A DNA stretch of 64,000 bases from contig JAOAPR010000097.1 in the NCBI GenBank assembly GCA_025463005.1, forward strand, positions 85,809 to 149,808, given 5' to 3'. A program made the translations under genes and the position numbers. How positions within the stretch are numbered: the stretch's first letter is position 1; every line of letters starts with the position of its first letter. The DNA is from Bryobacterales bacterium. Its GTDB lineage: Bacteria > Acidobacteriota > Terriglobia > Bryobacterales > Bryobacteraceae. Below, one piece after another: positions 25,203 to 33,471 of this stretch. The notes under the pieces are model-generated. The model ran no database searches, was not told where the DNA came from, and saw nothing but the letters and a program-made list of their open reading frames with translations.

Positions 25203-26906
25203 TCAGCGGAAGGGAACCTGTACGAGAGTTCGGCCTTCGACACGCTTGCCATTACGCATTGCGGGCTTGAACTGCCACGCTGCCGCCACTTCGCGGACAG
25301 CGATATCCAGATCGAACGCAGTCGGCCCTGTGAGCTGAACATCCTTAACCTTGCCTTGTAGATCAACCGTCACGACCGCGAAAACCTTCCCGTGAAATCC
25401 GGCATAGCGCGCTGCAGGCGTGTATTCCACGGGATCGATACGTACTGCGCGTGGCCCAGTCTCTTCAATGGATTTCCGACGGGTGCTTCGCGGGCGTTCC
25501 GCATTCATCGGCGAGGGGACACTCTCCAATCGCCCGATTGCGCCGGGTCTGATTGGATTGCTAAAGGCCACAGCGGACGGCAGCCTTCCAAGCCACTTCG
25601 CCAGGGGCTTCCGAAGACCAAAGGTCCCGAAAATACATACCAGGACGCTCAAGGACACAAGGGTGCCACGACGAAACTCGAGAGTACGCTCCGCGAGAAT
25701 GCCGAGCTTACTGCGCAGACTACACAGGGCCAAACTAAAGCGCGATCGCGCCGCTCGGACGCGGTTTGAGACGATTTCAAAATGCGATGGGAGCGCGCGC
25801 GTGGCTTTCACCGCAAACCGTGCCATTGCGCCGAACGTATTGCCGATCCGGCGCCAAATCGATCTAAAAGGCGATGCGGCGGACTGGTTAGCGTTCAGTC
25901 CTGTGAGCGACCCCTTGAGAACAAGATGCATTAACGCGTCTGTGTCTGTGGATAGCGGTGAGTTCGATATATTTGCTGGAGCCGGTCCGTCAGCCTGATT
26001 GAATCCCGCCGGCACCAAGCCATGGCGCACCAAGAAAGCTGTGTCCAACCGTACGGGGTCGTCCTTTTCGACCTTTTGTGCCCACTCGTGCAGACTCCAC
26101 TCAAGGCGTAGATTCCTGCTTACGGCGTCAAGCATGTCGAGCGTCGTTATCTTGGTCCCCACCGCAAATGCTGTTAGCAGCAAGTTGTCGCATATCGTAT
26201 TGATGACGCGCGGTATCCCGTTCGAGCGCACGTGAATCTCCGCCAAAACGTTCGGGGGGAAAACGGTCTGCTCCGGCATTCCGGCCCAATTAAGCCGCGC
26301 GGAGATGTAGTTGTATGTTTCCGACTCGGTGAATGGATGCAGGCAGCACCTATACGCAATCCGTTGTTTTAGAGGCCGTAATACCGATGTGTCCAGCTTG
26401 GATTCAAACTCGGGCTGGCCCGCCAGCACGATTTGCAACAGCCTGCCGCGCCGGTCTTCAAGGTTCCCGAGCAGCCGGATCTCTTCAAACACATCCGAGC
26501 CGAGATTCTGAGCCTCGTCCACGATGAGAACCGTGGTCCCGCCGAAGCGAGCTGTGTCAAGAAGCAATCCGCGAAGCTCGCGCAAAAGCTCCATCTTCGA
26601 TTTCGGGTCGCATTGCAGATATAGATTGGAGCCGATCAATTCCCATAGTTGATTGGCGTCGATGCGCGAATTGAAAAAGAATAGGCAGTCGATGTGCCGC
26701 GTTTGCAAGAAATCCCGGAGGCAATTGAGCAGGGTAGTCTTGCCGGTTCCGGGCTCGCCGGTGAGCGCGATCAACCCCTTTCGAAACTGCACACCATAGA
26801 TCAGGCGCGCCAGCGCTTCATCGTGTTGCCTGCTCCGACAAACTAATGCCGGATCGGGACCAACACTGAAGGGTTCCTCCCGAAAGCCCCAGAACGCGCT
26901 GTACAT
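25203..26906 (-). CDS. ExeA/GspA-like AAA ATPase fused to a periplasmic TonB C-terminal domain
   Basis: Residues 1-270 are an ExeA/MSHA-MshM-type ATPase: the start MYSAFWGFREEPFSVGPDP, Walker A GEPGTGKTT, Walker B VLIVDEAQN, LRPLKQRIAYRC and GIPRVINTICD. A basic middle part leads to one membrane helix near residue 435 (LSVLVCIFGTFGL). The last ~80 residues are a TonB C-terminal domain (FHGKVFAVVTVDLQGKVKDVQL to AAWQFKPAMRNG region). ExeA proteins normally end in a peptidoglycan-binding domain. The order gives a cytoplasmic ATPase and a periplasmic TonB end. The ATG at 26906 fits the family start better than the GTG at 26933. Confidence 0.78.
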   Translation of the reverse strand: MYSAFWGFREEPFSVGPDPALVCRSRQHDEALARLIYGVQFRKGLIALTGEPGTGKTTLLNCLRDFLQTRHIDCLFFFNSRIDANQLWELIGSNLYLQCDPKSKMELLRELRGLLLDTARFGGTTVLIVDEAQNLGSDVFEEIRLLGNLEDRRGRLLQIVLAGQPEFESKLDTSVLRPLKQRIAYRCCLHPFTESETYNYISARLNWAGMPEQTVFPPNVLAEIHVRSNGIPRVINTICDNLLLTAFAVGTKITTLDMLDAVSRNLRLEWSLHEWAQKVEKDDPVRLDTAFLVRHGLVPAGFNQADGPAPANISNSPLSTDTDALMHLVLKGSLTGLNANQSAASPFRSIWRRIGNTFGAMARFAVKATRALPSHFEIVSNRVRAARSRFSLALCSLRSKLGILAERTLEFRRGTLVSLSVLVCIFGTFGLRKPLAKWLGRLPSAVAFSNPIRPGAIGRLESVPSPMNAERPRSTRRKSIEETGPRAVRIDPVEYTPAARYAGFHGKVFAVVTVDLQGKVKDVQLTGPTAFDLDIAVREVAAAWQFKPAMRNGKRVEGRTLVQVPFR

Positions 26907-27213
26907 AAAGGGGTGAACCTTCTGTCCCCGCACCGCCGCGGATGCGCGAGCACCTCAACGAATCTTACGGGTGTGAAACCATTGCAAGCCTTTCGCCGCT
27001 CAGGAGAGATGCTACTTGGCTCCCGGCAGTCCGTAACTGCGTCGTCACCAGATTGATAACATTCAGCCGGTCCGGGAGCAGAGTTTCGCGTTGCGAAAGC
27101 GCATCGGGCCGTGCCGCCCATATCTGTGCATGCCAGTTCCACGCGAGAGAATCCGTCTTCTCTTTTCTGGCTGATCACTGCAGGGCAGCAAAGGCGCATG
27201 GTCGATCAGGCGA

Positions 27214-27390
27214 CTACATCCGCTTCAAACCTTCGAATTTCCGGTGCTCGCCTTCCGCCCCGTGGCAGATCGCGCACGACTCGGCACCCTTCACATCGAA
27301 GTCTGATACCTGGGCGTAAGTCAGCCCATGATCTTTCCAGGTGATGGTTCGGAAACCCTGCTCCGACGAGACGTAGAAGGTTACCCCCCG
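27214..27390 (-). pseudogene. C-terminal remnant of an anti-sigma-factor-like protein with a CXXCH tail
   Basis: An open frame of about 58 codons reads VTFYVSSEQGFRTITW, then HGLTYAQVSDFD and ESCAICHGAEGEHRKF before a TAG. The QGF-x-x-x-x-W-x-x-x-x-L-TY-x-x-VSD pattern is that of the last strands of anti-sigma factors; the intact anti-sigma gene at 33472 has YQILHW and TYWVVSDLN in the same order. The frame has no start, and the N-terminal zinc-finger and membrane parts are missing. The CXXCH tail is an unusual ending. Confidence 0.45.
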
Positions 27391-27411
27391 GATTGATAGC
27401 TTTCGCCCAGC

Positions 27412-27480
27412 ATGGCCAACGGCATGATGGCCGTCTGCCGACGCTCGAGGACACGGTGGAGTTCTTCAATACGACTCGAG
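27412..27480 (+). pseudogene. Possible cytochrome c peroxidase fragment
   Basis: The plus strand reads HDGRLPTLEDTVEFFN, which matches the motif near the C-terminal haem domain of di-haem cytochrome c peroxidases. No haem-binding CXXCH or other domain part is present beside it. The opposite strand is also open over this stretch, so this could be a chance match. I regard it as a probable fragment left by deletion. Confidence 0.3.
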
Positions 27481-27600
27481 TTTACAAACTGTTTACAACA
27501 TTGCGGGAATTATGGCGAGCCAAAGTTGGTCCCCAAGGAAGAGCACGCTCGTGTAAAGCATGCTGACGAACTATAACGTTCATCTTTTGAAAATAGGAGT

Positions 27601-28797
27601 ATGCAGGTGAAAACAGAAAATAATTCATTTGACGAGTCTTCAGACACGCGGACTGTGAAAGATGATGTGCAAGCAAACTGGGAACGCGTCGTCCGAAGAC
27701 GCTCGTTTCTGCACGGCATCGGTGCGGCAGGCGCGATCGCGGGCGCCGCTGCGCTACCTGCCGGCACGCTGTTCGCCCAGGACAATCGCCTCTCCAAGGG
27801 CGATGCCGCCATTCTGCGGTTGGCTGCGGCGATCGAGTTTATCGAGGCTGATCTATGGCAGCAATACAACGAACTGGGTGGACAGGTCGACAACAACGAC
27901 AATCCTAATCCTGGAAACCCGGCCTACATCGCCGCACTCCAAAATCTCGATGGCGACATGCCGCAGTACATTTCCGACAATACCGATGACGAGATTAGCC
28001 ATCGGAAATTCCTCAACGCTTACCTGACGTCAAAAGGCGCGCAACCCGTCGACTTCACGAAGTTTGAGACTCTTCAGCCGAGTAAAGCCGCCGGAGCTCT
28101 CGGCAACGGCCGGCTAACCAACCTGCAGATGCTCACCGTGGATACTAGCTGGTATTTCCGGTACCGCAGCACGCAGAATCCCGACCTGGGCGCCAAGTTC
28201 CCCCAACTCCTCAACATCGTCAAACAGACTGCCATACCTTTGCACAACAGCTACGCGCCATCCACCATCCAGGCGATTGCAAACATTGCGGGCATTCACT
28301 TTGCATTCATCGAGCAGGGCGGATCCAGCCTCTACCCGATTCTGGCTTTGAAGGCGACCAGCCTGGAAGTTCTGCGAATCCTGATTAGCATCGGCGGAGT
28401 AGAGATCGATCATTTCTCACTCTGGCACGACAAGATGGGCAACGCGGTTGCACCTCCGGTGGCGCCTTTGGTCGACCCGGTCACCGGACTGACGTTCCCG
28501 AATTTTAACGATCCCGCCAGCCAGCACAACACGATGCTTTCGCCTGCCGATCAACAGGCCGGCAGTCAGATGTTTCAGACCAACCTGATCCAGCCCGAGC
28601 CATGCCAGTTCATTAGTCCGGATCTGCCTCCTTGCTCGATCATCCGGCCAACGTTATCGCCGAACGGAGGTCCCATGGCCACAGTCCAGGCGTTTATCGC
28701 TGACGGCCTGTTCATCGGCCAAAACCCGGCGTTCCTCGAGCAGCTCATGGACTTGGCGTCCGAAGCTGAGGCGGCACGCCGCGAAGCTCAGAACTAG
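27601..28797 (+). CDS. Tat-type exported ferritin-like domain protein
   Basis: The 398-residue protein has a twin-arginine region (RRRSFLHGIG, residues 32-41) followed by a hydrophobic stretch ending FAQ. The next ~200 residues have ferritin-like helices with acidic and histidine residues in register: AIEFIEADLWQQYNE, DDEISHRKFLNAYL, IHFAFIEQGG and GGVEIDHFSLWHD. This matches the ferritin-like PF13668 family, common in periplasmic proteins of soil bacteria. It probably binds iron or another metal, but ferroxidase activity is not shown. AGGAGT precedes the start. It converges with the large reductase gene. Confidence 0.8.
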   Translation: MQVKTENNSFDESSDTRTVKDDVQANWERVVRRRSFLHGIGAAGAIAGAAALPAGTLFAQDNRLSKGDAAILRLAAAIEFIEADLWQQYNELGGQVDNNDNPNPGNPAYIAALQNLDGDMPQYISDNTDDEISHRKFLNAYLTSKGAQPVDFTKFETLQPSKAAGALGNGRLTNLQMLTVDTSWYFRYRSTQNPDLGAKFPQLLNIVKQTAIPLHNSYAPSTIQAIANIAGIHFAFIEQGGSSLYPILALKATSLEVLRILISIGGVEIDHFSLWHDKMGNAVAPPVAPLVDPVTGLTFPNFNDPASQHNTMLSPADQQAGSQMFQTNLIQPEPCQFISPDLPPCSIIRPTLSPNGGPMATVQAFIADGLFIGQNPAFLEQLMDLASEAEAARREAQN

Positions 28798-28821
28798 CCG
28801 CCCAATGAACCGTGGGGCGGC
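28797..28821 (+). terminator. Hairpin between convergent genes
   Basis: A 7-bp perfect GC stem (GCCGCCC with GGGCGGC) encloses an 11-base loop directly at the stop codon of the ferritin-like gene. There is no T run on either side, so it may slow polymerase or protect mRNA ends rather than act as a full intrinsic terminator. Confidence 0.4.
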
Positions 28822-28853
28822 GGCCGGCGCAAATTATCGTGTGTGCTGCTGCT

Positions 28854-30977
28854 TCAGGCATCCAGCTTCACGTCGCCGTCTGCGTGCCCCACGCACGTCA
28901 GGACAAATCCTTGCGCTCTCGAATCCGGATCGAGTCCGTCTTCCGTATCCATTCGCACATTCCCTGCGAGCAGCTTCGTTTTGCATGTTCCACACTGCCC
29001 CTGTCTGCAGGACGAAGGGATGCCGACTCCGTGCTCTTCAGCTGCCTCCAACACCGTCTGGCCATTGCGGACCAAGCATGTCTTACCTGATCGGACGAAT
29101 TCGGCCAGCGCACCCGGTTCGGCTGCTACCGAATCCGCTTGAGCACTCTTCGGAGCGGAGCTGCCGAAGCTCTCCTGCATGATGCGTTCCTGTTTCACTC
29201 CCAAGCCAGTCAAAATGGCGCGACTCGCTTCCATGAACGCAGGCGGCCCGCAAAGAAAGAAGTCCGGTAACGCAGGCTGCTGGACCGTGTCTGCAATGAA
29301 TTCACGGCTGACATGCCCTCGTGGTCCGGACCACTCCGGGTGCGGTTGCGATAGCAGAACACGATACTGAAAGTTCTTCAAGCGCGCCCGTAATTCTTCC
29401 AACTCGCCTTGGAAGATGATGTCGTTGCTGGTGCGCACGCAGTACAGCAAAGTCACGTTTGTTTCCAGGCAAAGATCATCCATATACCGGAGCATCGCCA
29501 TCATTGGTGTGATCCCGCTTCCGGCCGCGAGCAGAACAACGTTCTGGTGCTTGCGCTCATCAAAGCAGAACTGCCCAAAGGCGCCATTGGCCTCGACCGT
29601 CATACCAATGGACGCGCGATCGTTCAAAAATACCGACACGCTCCCCTGATTTACGCGTTTCGTTGTGATCTCGACGTAACCCGACCTTGCCGGAGAAGAA
29701 CAGATCGAGTACGACCTAACGACTTTCTTCCCATCGAAGAGAAAAGAAAACGTAAGAAACTGGCCGGGACGCGCATTGAGCTTGCGGTCATGGGGGACAA
29801 TAAACCGCAGGGTCTTGGAGTCCGGGGTCTGCGCGGTAATGCTAGCCAGCCGCAGGATCAACGGCCCGCTAGGGGATGAAGCCGCCGTGGAGACAGCCCC
29901 GGTTGGTGCCTGTACTGTTCTGGCGGGGCGCCGGATAATCAGGGTCAGCATGCCCAAGCACACCAATGAGATGAAGCCGATCATCTTGCTGTCATACCGG
30001 CTGCGCGGCACCGGTTGATCCGGAGCAGAGACTTGCGTCACCATGCTCTGGCCGGCGGATGAAGCCGCGGTCGCTTGAGCCTTCCTTTCATCGACGGCAT
30101 CAGGCGTTTGAGTCGCCGATAAGTAAGCGATGATTTGTTGGTCTTCACCGGGCTGGATGGCTCCCGCGCTGCCCGCAGCATAACCGACCATGCGGGTGAC
30201 CGTGGCGCTCCACTCCTCGGACGTCTGCGCGGTTTTATAGACACGATCCAGACTATGGCAACGCCCGCACCGCTGATCGACGAGGGCTCTGGCAACTTCC
30301 AGGCCTGCCGCAGTCGTTGACCCTTTCGGGGCCATCTGAGACGCCAGGTAGGAAACGATGATTCGGGAATCTGCTTCCGAGATCCCTGAATCCGGCAGGG
30401 CTTTCATGCGGTTCACGGTCGCGAGCCAACCCCGTGCATCCTTCCGCGCCCCGACGATGCGGTCCAGATTGTGGCACTTGGAGCATCGTTTCTCCATTGT
30501 TGCGGCCGCCATGTTGATATCGATCGCGGCGGGCGGCAGATCGATGGCCTCGAGTGAAACGGTTTGCATCCTGGACTGGTGAACCAGAGATGGACCCGCG
30601 GTAATGCCGATAAGAACGAACGACAGAACGAAGATCACCAATCCGATCGGCATCAGCAGAGAATGGTAACTCCTGTAATAACGGGCGATCAGAACCTTCA
30701 CGAAAAGAAGAGGGCTGAGGACCATCGCCAGGGTTAGGTGAATAACGGCGCCCGCCGAAGCGCCTCCGCCCACATCAAGCCGGGCGATCATGAAATATCC
30801 CATCACGCAAAATAAAGCGATGAACAGATAGCCGCCGATCCGATGAGCGGCGATTAAGCGGGTGCTTGCTTTTGAGTCCCTCACGCGGCCGGAGGCCTGG
30901 AGGATAAGCCAGACGTTTATCGCGCCAATGAGAACGAACGTTATGCCTAGCCAGACGCTTGTTGAACTATTGAGCAT
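28854..30977 (-). CDS. Membrane multi-cofactor reductase: TM region, two haem c, FNR and [2Fe-2S] ferredoxin
   Basis: From the ATG at 30977 the protein has about 707 residues. Four membrane helices lie at roughly 6-128, with histidines at about 45, 80 and 105 that could bind haem b. Two c-type haem sites follow (C165-SK-C168-H169 and C237-GR-C240-H241), then a fifth helix near 332-349. The C-terminal half is a ferredoxin-reductase unit: flavin motif RSYS at 421, GSGITP at 487 and CGPP at 576. A plant-type [2Fe-2S] ferredoxin ends the chain (cysteines near 657, 662, 665 and 695). Helix count puts the haems in the periplasm and the flavin in the cytoplasm. The start overlaps the upstream gene's stop by 11 bp. 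Confidence 0.85.
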   Translation of the reverse strand: MLNSSTSVWLGITFVLIGAINVWLILQASGRVRDSKASTRLIAAHRIGGYLFIALFCVMGYFMIARLDVGGGASAGAVIHLTLAMVLSPLLFVKVLIARYYRSYHSLLMPIGLVIFVLSFVLIGITAGPSLVHQSRMQTVSLEAIDLPPAAIDINMAAATMEKRCSKCHNLDRIVGARKDARGWLATVNRMKALPDSGISEADSRIIVSYLASQMAPKGSTTAAGLEVARALVDQRCGRCHSLDRVYKTAQTSEEWSATVTRMVGYAAGSAGAIQPGEDQQIIAYLSATQTPDAVDERKAQATAASSAGQSMVTQVSAPDQPVPRSRYDSKMIGFISLVCLGMLTLIIRRPARTVQAPTGAVSTAASSPSGPLILRLASITAQTPDSKTLRFIVPHDRKLNARPGQFLTFSFLFDGKKVVRSYSICSSPARSGYVEITTKRVNQGSVSVFLNDRASIGMTVEANGAFGQFCFDERKHQNVVLLAAGSGITPMMAMLRYMDDLCLETNVTLLYCVRTSNDIIFQGELEELRARLKNFQYRVLLSQPHPEWSGPRGHVSREFIADTVQQPALPDFFLCGPPAFMEASRAILTGLGVKQERIMQESFGSSAPKSAQADSVAAEPGALAEFVRSGKTCLVRNGQTVLEAAEEHGVGIPSSCRQGQCGTCKTKLLAGNVRMDTEDGLDPDSRAQGFVLTCVGHADGDVKLDA

Positions 30978-31905
30978 GTTTTGAACGGAGCATCGACAAC
31001 ACCCTCCTGGGTTCGCCGAGATCACTCCACCCGAGACCACGGGCGCGGATTACGACGAGGTCGGAGGGACGCGCAGACAACACGTCATCGGAAAAGTTCG
31101 TGGCCGGTACTTTGAGATAAAGTTCACGCAGCGCCTCATGTTCCGCTCCGGCAGTCGTGGTCGCCCACATGGATTCAAAACCTGTTAGGAGATTGGGAAG
31201 TGCATGCCGGATCATCTCTATGAAGGCACCCACGGCGCCCACCATTACAAAGCTGTTCCAAAGGCAGCCACGGCGCATCAAGCAAGAGGCGATCCGTCGG
31301 GACGGTTTTTCCCAGAAACGGCTGACTTCAGAGATAAGGTTGCCTGACTCACTTGCAAGAGGAGAGCCCGGTTCGATCCATCCGTAAGCTTCCTCCGGAG
31401 CTTCTGGCTCAATGCCAAGCAGGATCACACGCTCTGGATGCGACTTCGCTTGAGTAAAAGCAAAATCAATGTGCATGATGAGGGCATCATTATTTGCGAA
31501 ATGATGGTCGGATGGAAAAAAGGCCACAAGCCCGTGTGGATCCATTTGCCGTATACGCGTCAAGCTGTAGGCGATAGCTGGAGCGGTTCCGTGATTATGC
31601 GGCTGGATGAGCAGGCACGACGGAGGCACTCCGGTAATCTGACCGGCATAATAACGCTCATGCGTTCGCGTCATGACCAGGAGTGTCTGTTGCCCGAGTA
31701 TCATCCGGCCGACCCGGCGCCGAGTCTGCTTCAGGAGCGTTTCGCCGCCGGTCAGTGCGCAGAACTGTTTGGGCCGGTCGTCACCGGTGATTCTCCGGGT
31801 CAAGGGAAGGAGTCGCTTGCCATCCCCACCGGCTAAAATTACTCCCCAGCGCTGGCGACAAGTGCTTTTCGAATTGCAGGGACTGCGCAGATTAGCAGCG
31901 TTCAC
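30967..31905 (-). CDS. Mannose-1-phosphate guanylyltransferase-like nucleotidyltransferase
   Basis: The 312-residue protein has the nucleotidyltransferase signature ILAGGDGKRLLPLTR followed by RPKQF, which is characteristic of the GDP-mannose pyrophosphorylase branch. It also has GTAPAIAYSL, VAFFPSDHHF and EEAYGWIEPG. It lacks the C-terminal isomerase domain of the bifunctional enzymes. Such proteins make GDP-mannose for glycans. The start is GTG at 31905, preceded by AGGAGG at good spacing. It lies just upstream of, and overlaps, the redox fusion gene, an unexpected pairing for a sugar-nucleotide enzyme. Confidence 0.8.
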   Translation of the reverse strand: MNAANLRSPCNSKSTCRQRWGVILAGGDGKRLLPLTRRITGDDRPKQFCALTGGETLLKQTRRRVGRMILGQQTLLVMTRTHERYYAGQITGVPPSCLLIQPHNHGTAPAIAYSLTRIRQMDPHGLVAFFPSDHHFANNDALIMHIDFAFTQAKSHPERVILLGIEPEAPEEAYGWIEPGSPLASESGNLISEVSRFWEKPSRRIASCLMRRGCLWNSFVMVGAVGAFIEMIRHALPNLLTGFESMWATTTAGAEHEALRELYLKVPATNFSDDVLSARPSDLVVIRARGLGWSDLGEPRRVLSMLRSKHAQ

Positions 31906-31966
31906 GGATTTCCTCCTGTGCGGCGAACAGATCGGTGCGACTGTAGAGCGTGGAAGGCTGCACTGG

Positions 31967-32389
31967 TCAAGGAGTTGACAGACTCTTGAGGTACGAGATG
32001 ATAGCCACGCGCTCCTCTTGCTTGGGAACTCGAAAGGACATATCGTTATCCGGCACGACGGACTCCGTATCAGTCAGCCACTTGTCAAGGTTGGCCTCGT
32101 CCCATGTATGTTTTGCGTTTTTTAGCGCGTCCGAATATTGGAAGGTTTTGACGCTGCCCGCCGCCCTTCCCACCACACCCCTAAGGCGGGGACCTTCATG
32201 ATCGGCGTCGAGGGCATGGCACCCGGAGCAACGTCTCTGAAAGAGGGCCTGCCCATCTTCCACACCCTGCGCTTCGGCTTCGGGAGGGAGAACCGCCCAC
32301 GACAACACAAGCGCCAGGACAGCCAGAGCCATGCTTGCTGGGTGCAAAGCGTTAAATGTCCTGACAACCCGTTCTCGTTTATCGATCAT
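31967..32389 (-). CDS. Class I cytochrome c
   Basis: The 140-residue protein has a signal sequence with a cleavage region at AEAQG, then a single haem site C54-SG-C57-H58. It contains the cytochrome c2-like GPRLRGVVGRAAGS segment, FQYSDALKN and a late DNDMSFRV in which the methionine is the likely axial ligand. This is a periplasmic electron carrier of the mitochondrial-cytochrome type. Its place next to the two-haem reductase suggests it may be the electron partner. AGGGGG precedes the ATG. Confidence 0.85.
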   Translation of the reverse strand: MIDKRERVVRTFNALHPASMALAVLALVLSWAVLPPEAEAQGVEDGQALFQRRCSGCHALDADHEGPRLRGVVGRAAGSVKTFQYSDALKNAKHTWDEANLDKWLTDTESVVPDNDMSFRVPKQEERVAIISYLKSLSTP

Positions 32390-32425
32390 TGTGCCCCCTG
32401 GTCCTGGTTGCTGTTAGGTTCGCCG

Positions 32426-32809
32426 TTACGCCGCGTTGATCAGCAACTCGTCGAAGTCGTCCCTGTGATCGCCCTGGCTGCGGTCCACGATTTCCTGGCA
32501 CTCGATGCAGAACGCCGTCCATGGCACTGCCGCCAGGCGTTTGGGGCTGATGTCCTCTTCACAATGCAGGCACACGGCAAAGCTGCCCTCTTCGATGCGC
32601 CGCAGCGCTGCGCGGACGCTCCGTAACAGATTGGAATCGCGGTCCAGATTATGGATCGCCAGTTCGCGTTCAGCAGCGTACTGCACTTCGTCGAACGCGT
32701 CAGGGCTCTTTTCGATAGCGATACCATCGCGATTGCGTACCACTTGGGCCAGCTCTGCCTGCTTGGTCTTTAGTACGTTTCTGTATTTGCTCAACTCACT
32801 CTTTTTCAT
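32426..32809 (-). CDS. DksA/TraR-type C4 zinc-finger protein
   Basis: This protein of about 127 residues has an N-terminal helical hairpin (SELSKYRNVLKTKQAEL) and a C-terminal four-cysteine finger (CLHC then CIEC, 21 residues apart with the KRLAAVPW segment between). DksA-like factors bind the RNA polymerase secondary channel. The acidic tip DDFDEL seen in DksA is at the C-terminus here rather than in the coiled coil, so it may be a TraR/YbiI-like variant. The ATG at 32809 has AGAAGG upstream; the longer frame to 32854 lacks this. Confidence 0.78.
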   Translation of the reverse strand: MKKSELSKYRNVLKTKQAELAQVVRNRDGIAIEKSPDAFDEVQYAAERELAIHNLDRDSNLLRSVRAALRRIEEGSFAVCLHCEEDISPKRLAAVPWTAFCIECQEIVDRSQGDHRDDFDELLINAA

Positions 32810-32891
32810 TTCTGCCTTCTCCTGTCTCTTCCGGTCGCGGTGTGACTTCACCATGAAGACTTCCGTGGTCGCGAAAACATTCCCGTCGTGG

Positions 32892-33431
32892 TTACTTCGC
32901 AGGCAACCTGGACCCGGAAAACCGAAGGCGTCGACGCTCGGCTTGCGTCCATTCGATGACCCGAACGGAATCGTCAGTCGACAGTTTCACCTCCGGGTAA
33001 AACACAAGATAACGGTGGAGCGGCATTTCGCGGTTTTCAATCACCGTCGCGATTGCCGTCAGAAGCAACCGCTGCTTGGTGGCGTCGAGACTCTCCCAGC
33101 GCGATAAATTCAGGTGCTCGCGGCCGCGCTTCACGTCATTCTCGATAAGCCAGGAAACAGGGGCCACATGGCTGTACCACGGCCAACGCGTTTTTTCCGA
33201 ATGGCAGTTGATGCAGGCGCGAGCAAATACGTCGGCTACCGATGGGGGAATGTCCGCGCCCAGGAGCAGTGGCGCGCCGGCCCGATCCAGTGCTTCGTGG
33301 GGGAGACGATGCACAAGTACGGATGCAAGAAGCCACGCCAGAAGCAAACTGGAAACGGTAAATCTCGCACCCACACCACGCTTCAAGCGGGTCGGCCCAG
33401 GGAAGCTATGGTTTGTGACTGTCTTGCTCAC
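32892..33431 (-). CDS. Haem-binding domain protein (haem_bd-like), membrane anchored
   Basis: The 179-residue protein has an N-terminal basic region and a hydrophobic segment (SLLLAWLLASVLVH), then a domain with CINCHSEKTRWPWYSHVAPVS. This matches the PF14376 haem-binding domain, in which a CXXCH is followed by tryptophan, tyrosine and histidine. The later segment WESLDATKQRLLLTAIATVIENREMPLHRYL is typical too. It should attach one haem c in the periplasm. The start is GTG at 33431. Function in this family is unknown. Confidence 0.78.
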   Translation of the reverse strand: MSKTVTNHSFPGPTRLKRGVGARFTVSSLLLAWLLASVLVHRLPHEALDRAGAPLLLGADIPPSVADVFARACINCHSEKTRWPWYSHVAPVSWLIENDVKRGREHLNLSRWESLDATKQRLLLTAIATVIENREMPLHRYLVFYPEVKLSTDDSVRVIEWTQAERRRLRFSGSRLPAK

Positions 33432-33471
33432 GCCTTGCTAGACATGCAAGGCTGCAAATGTATTCCCGGTT

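Larger units (their letters stand above)
26907..27600. other. Gene-poor stretch with gene fragments
   Basis: No intact gene is visible across about 690 bases. The part from 26907 to 27210 holds only frames I cannot recognise on either strand. The part from 27214 to 27480 contains two opposing fragments, entered separately. The last 80 bases before the ferritin-like gene include its ribosome-binding site (AGGAGT just before 27601). Confidence 0.5.
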
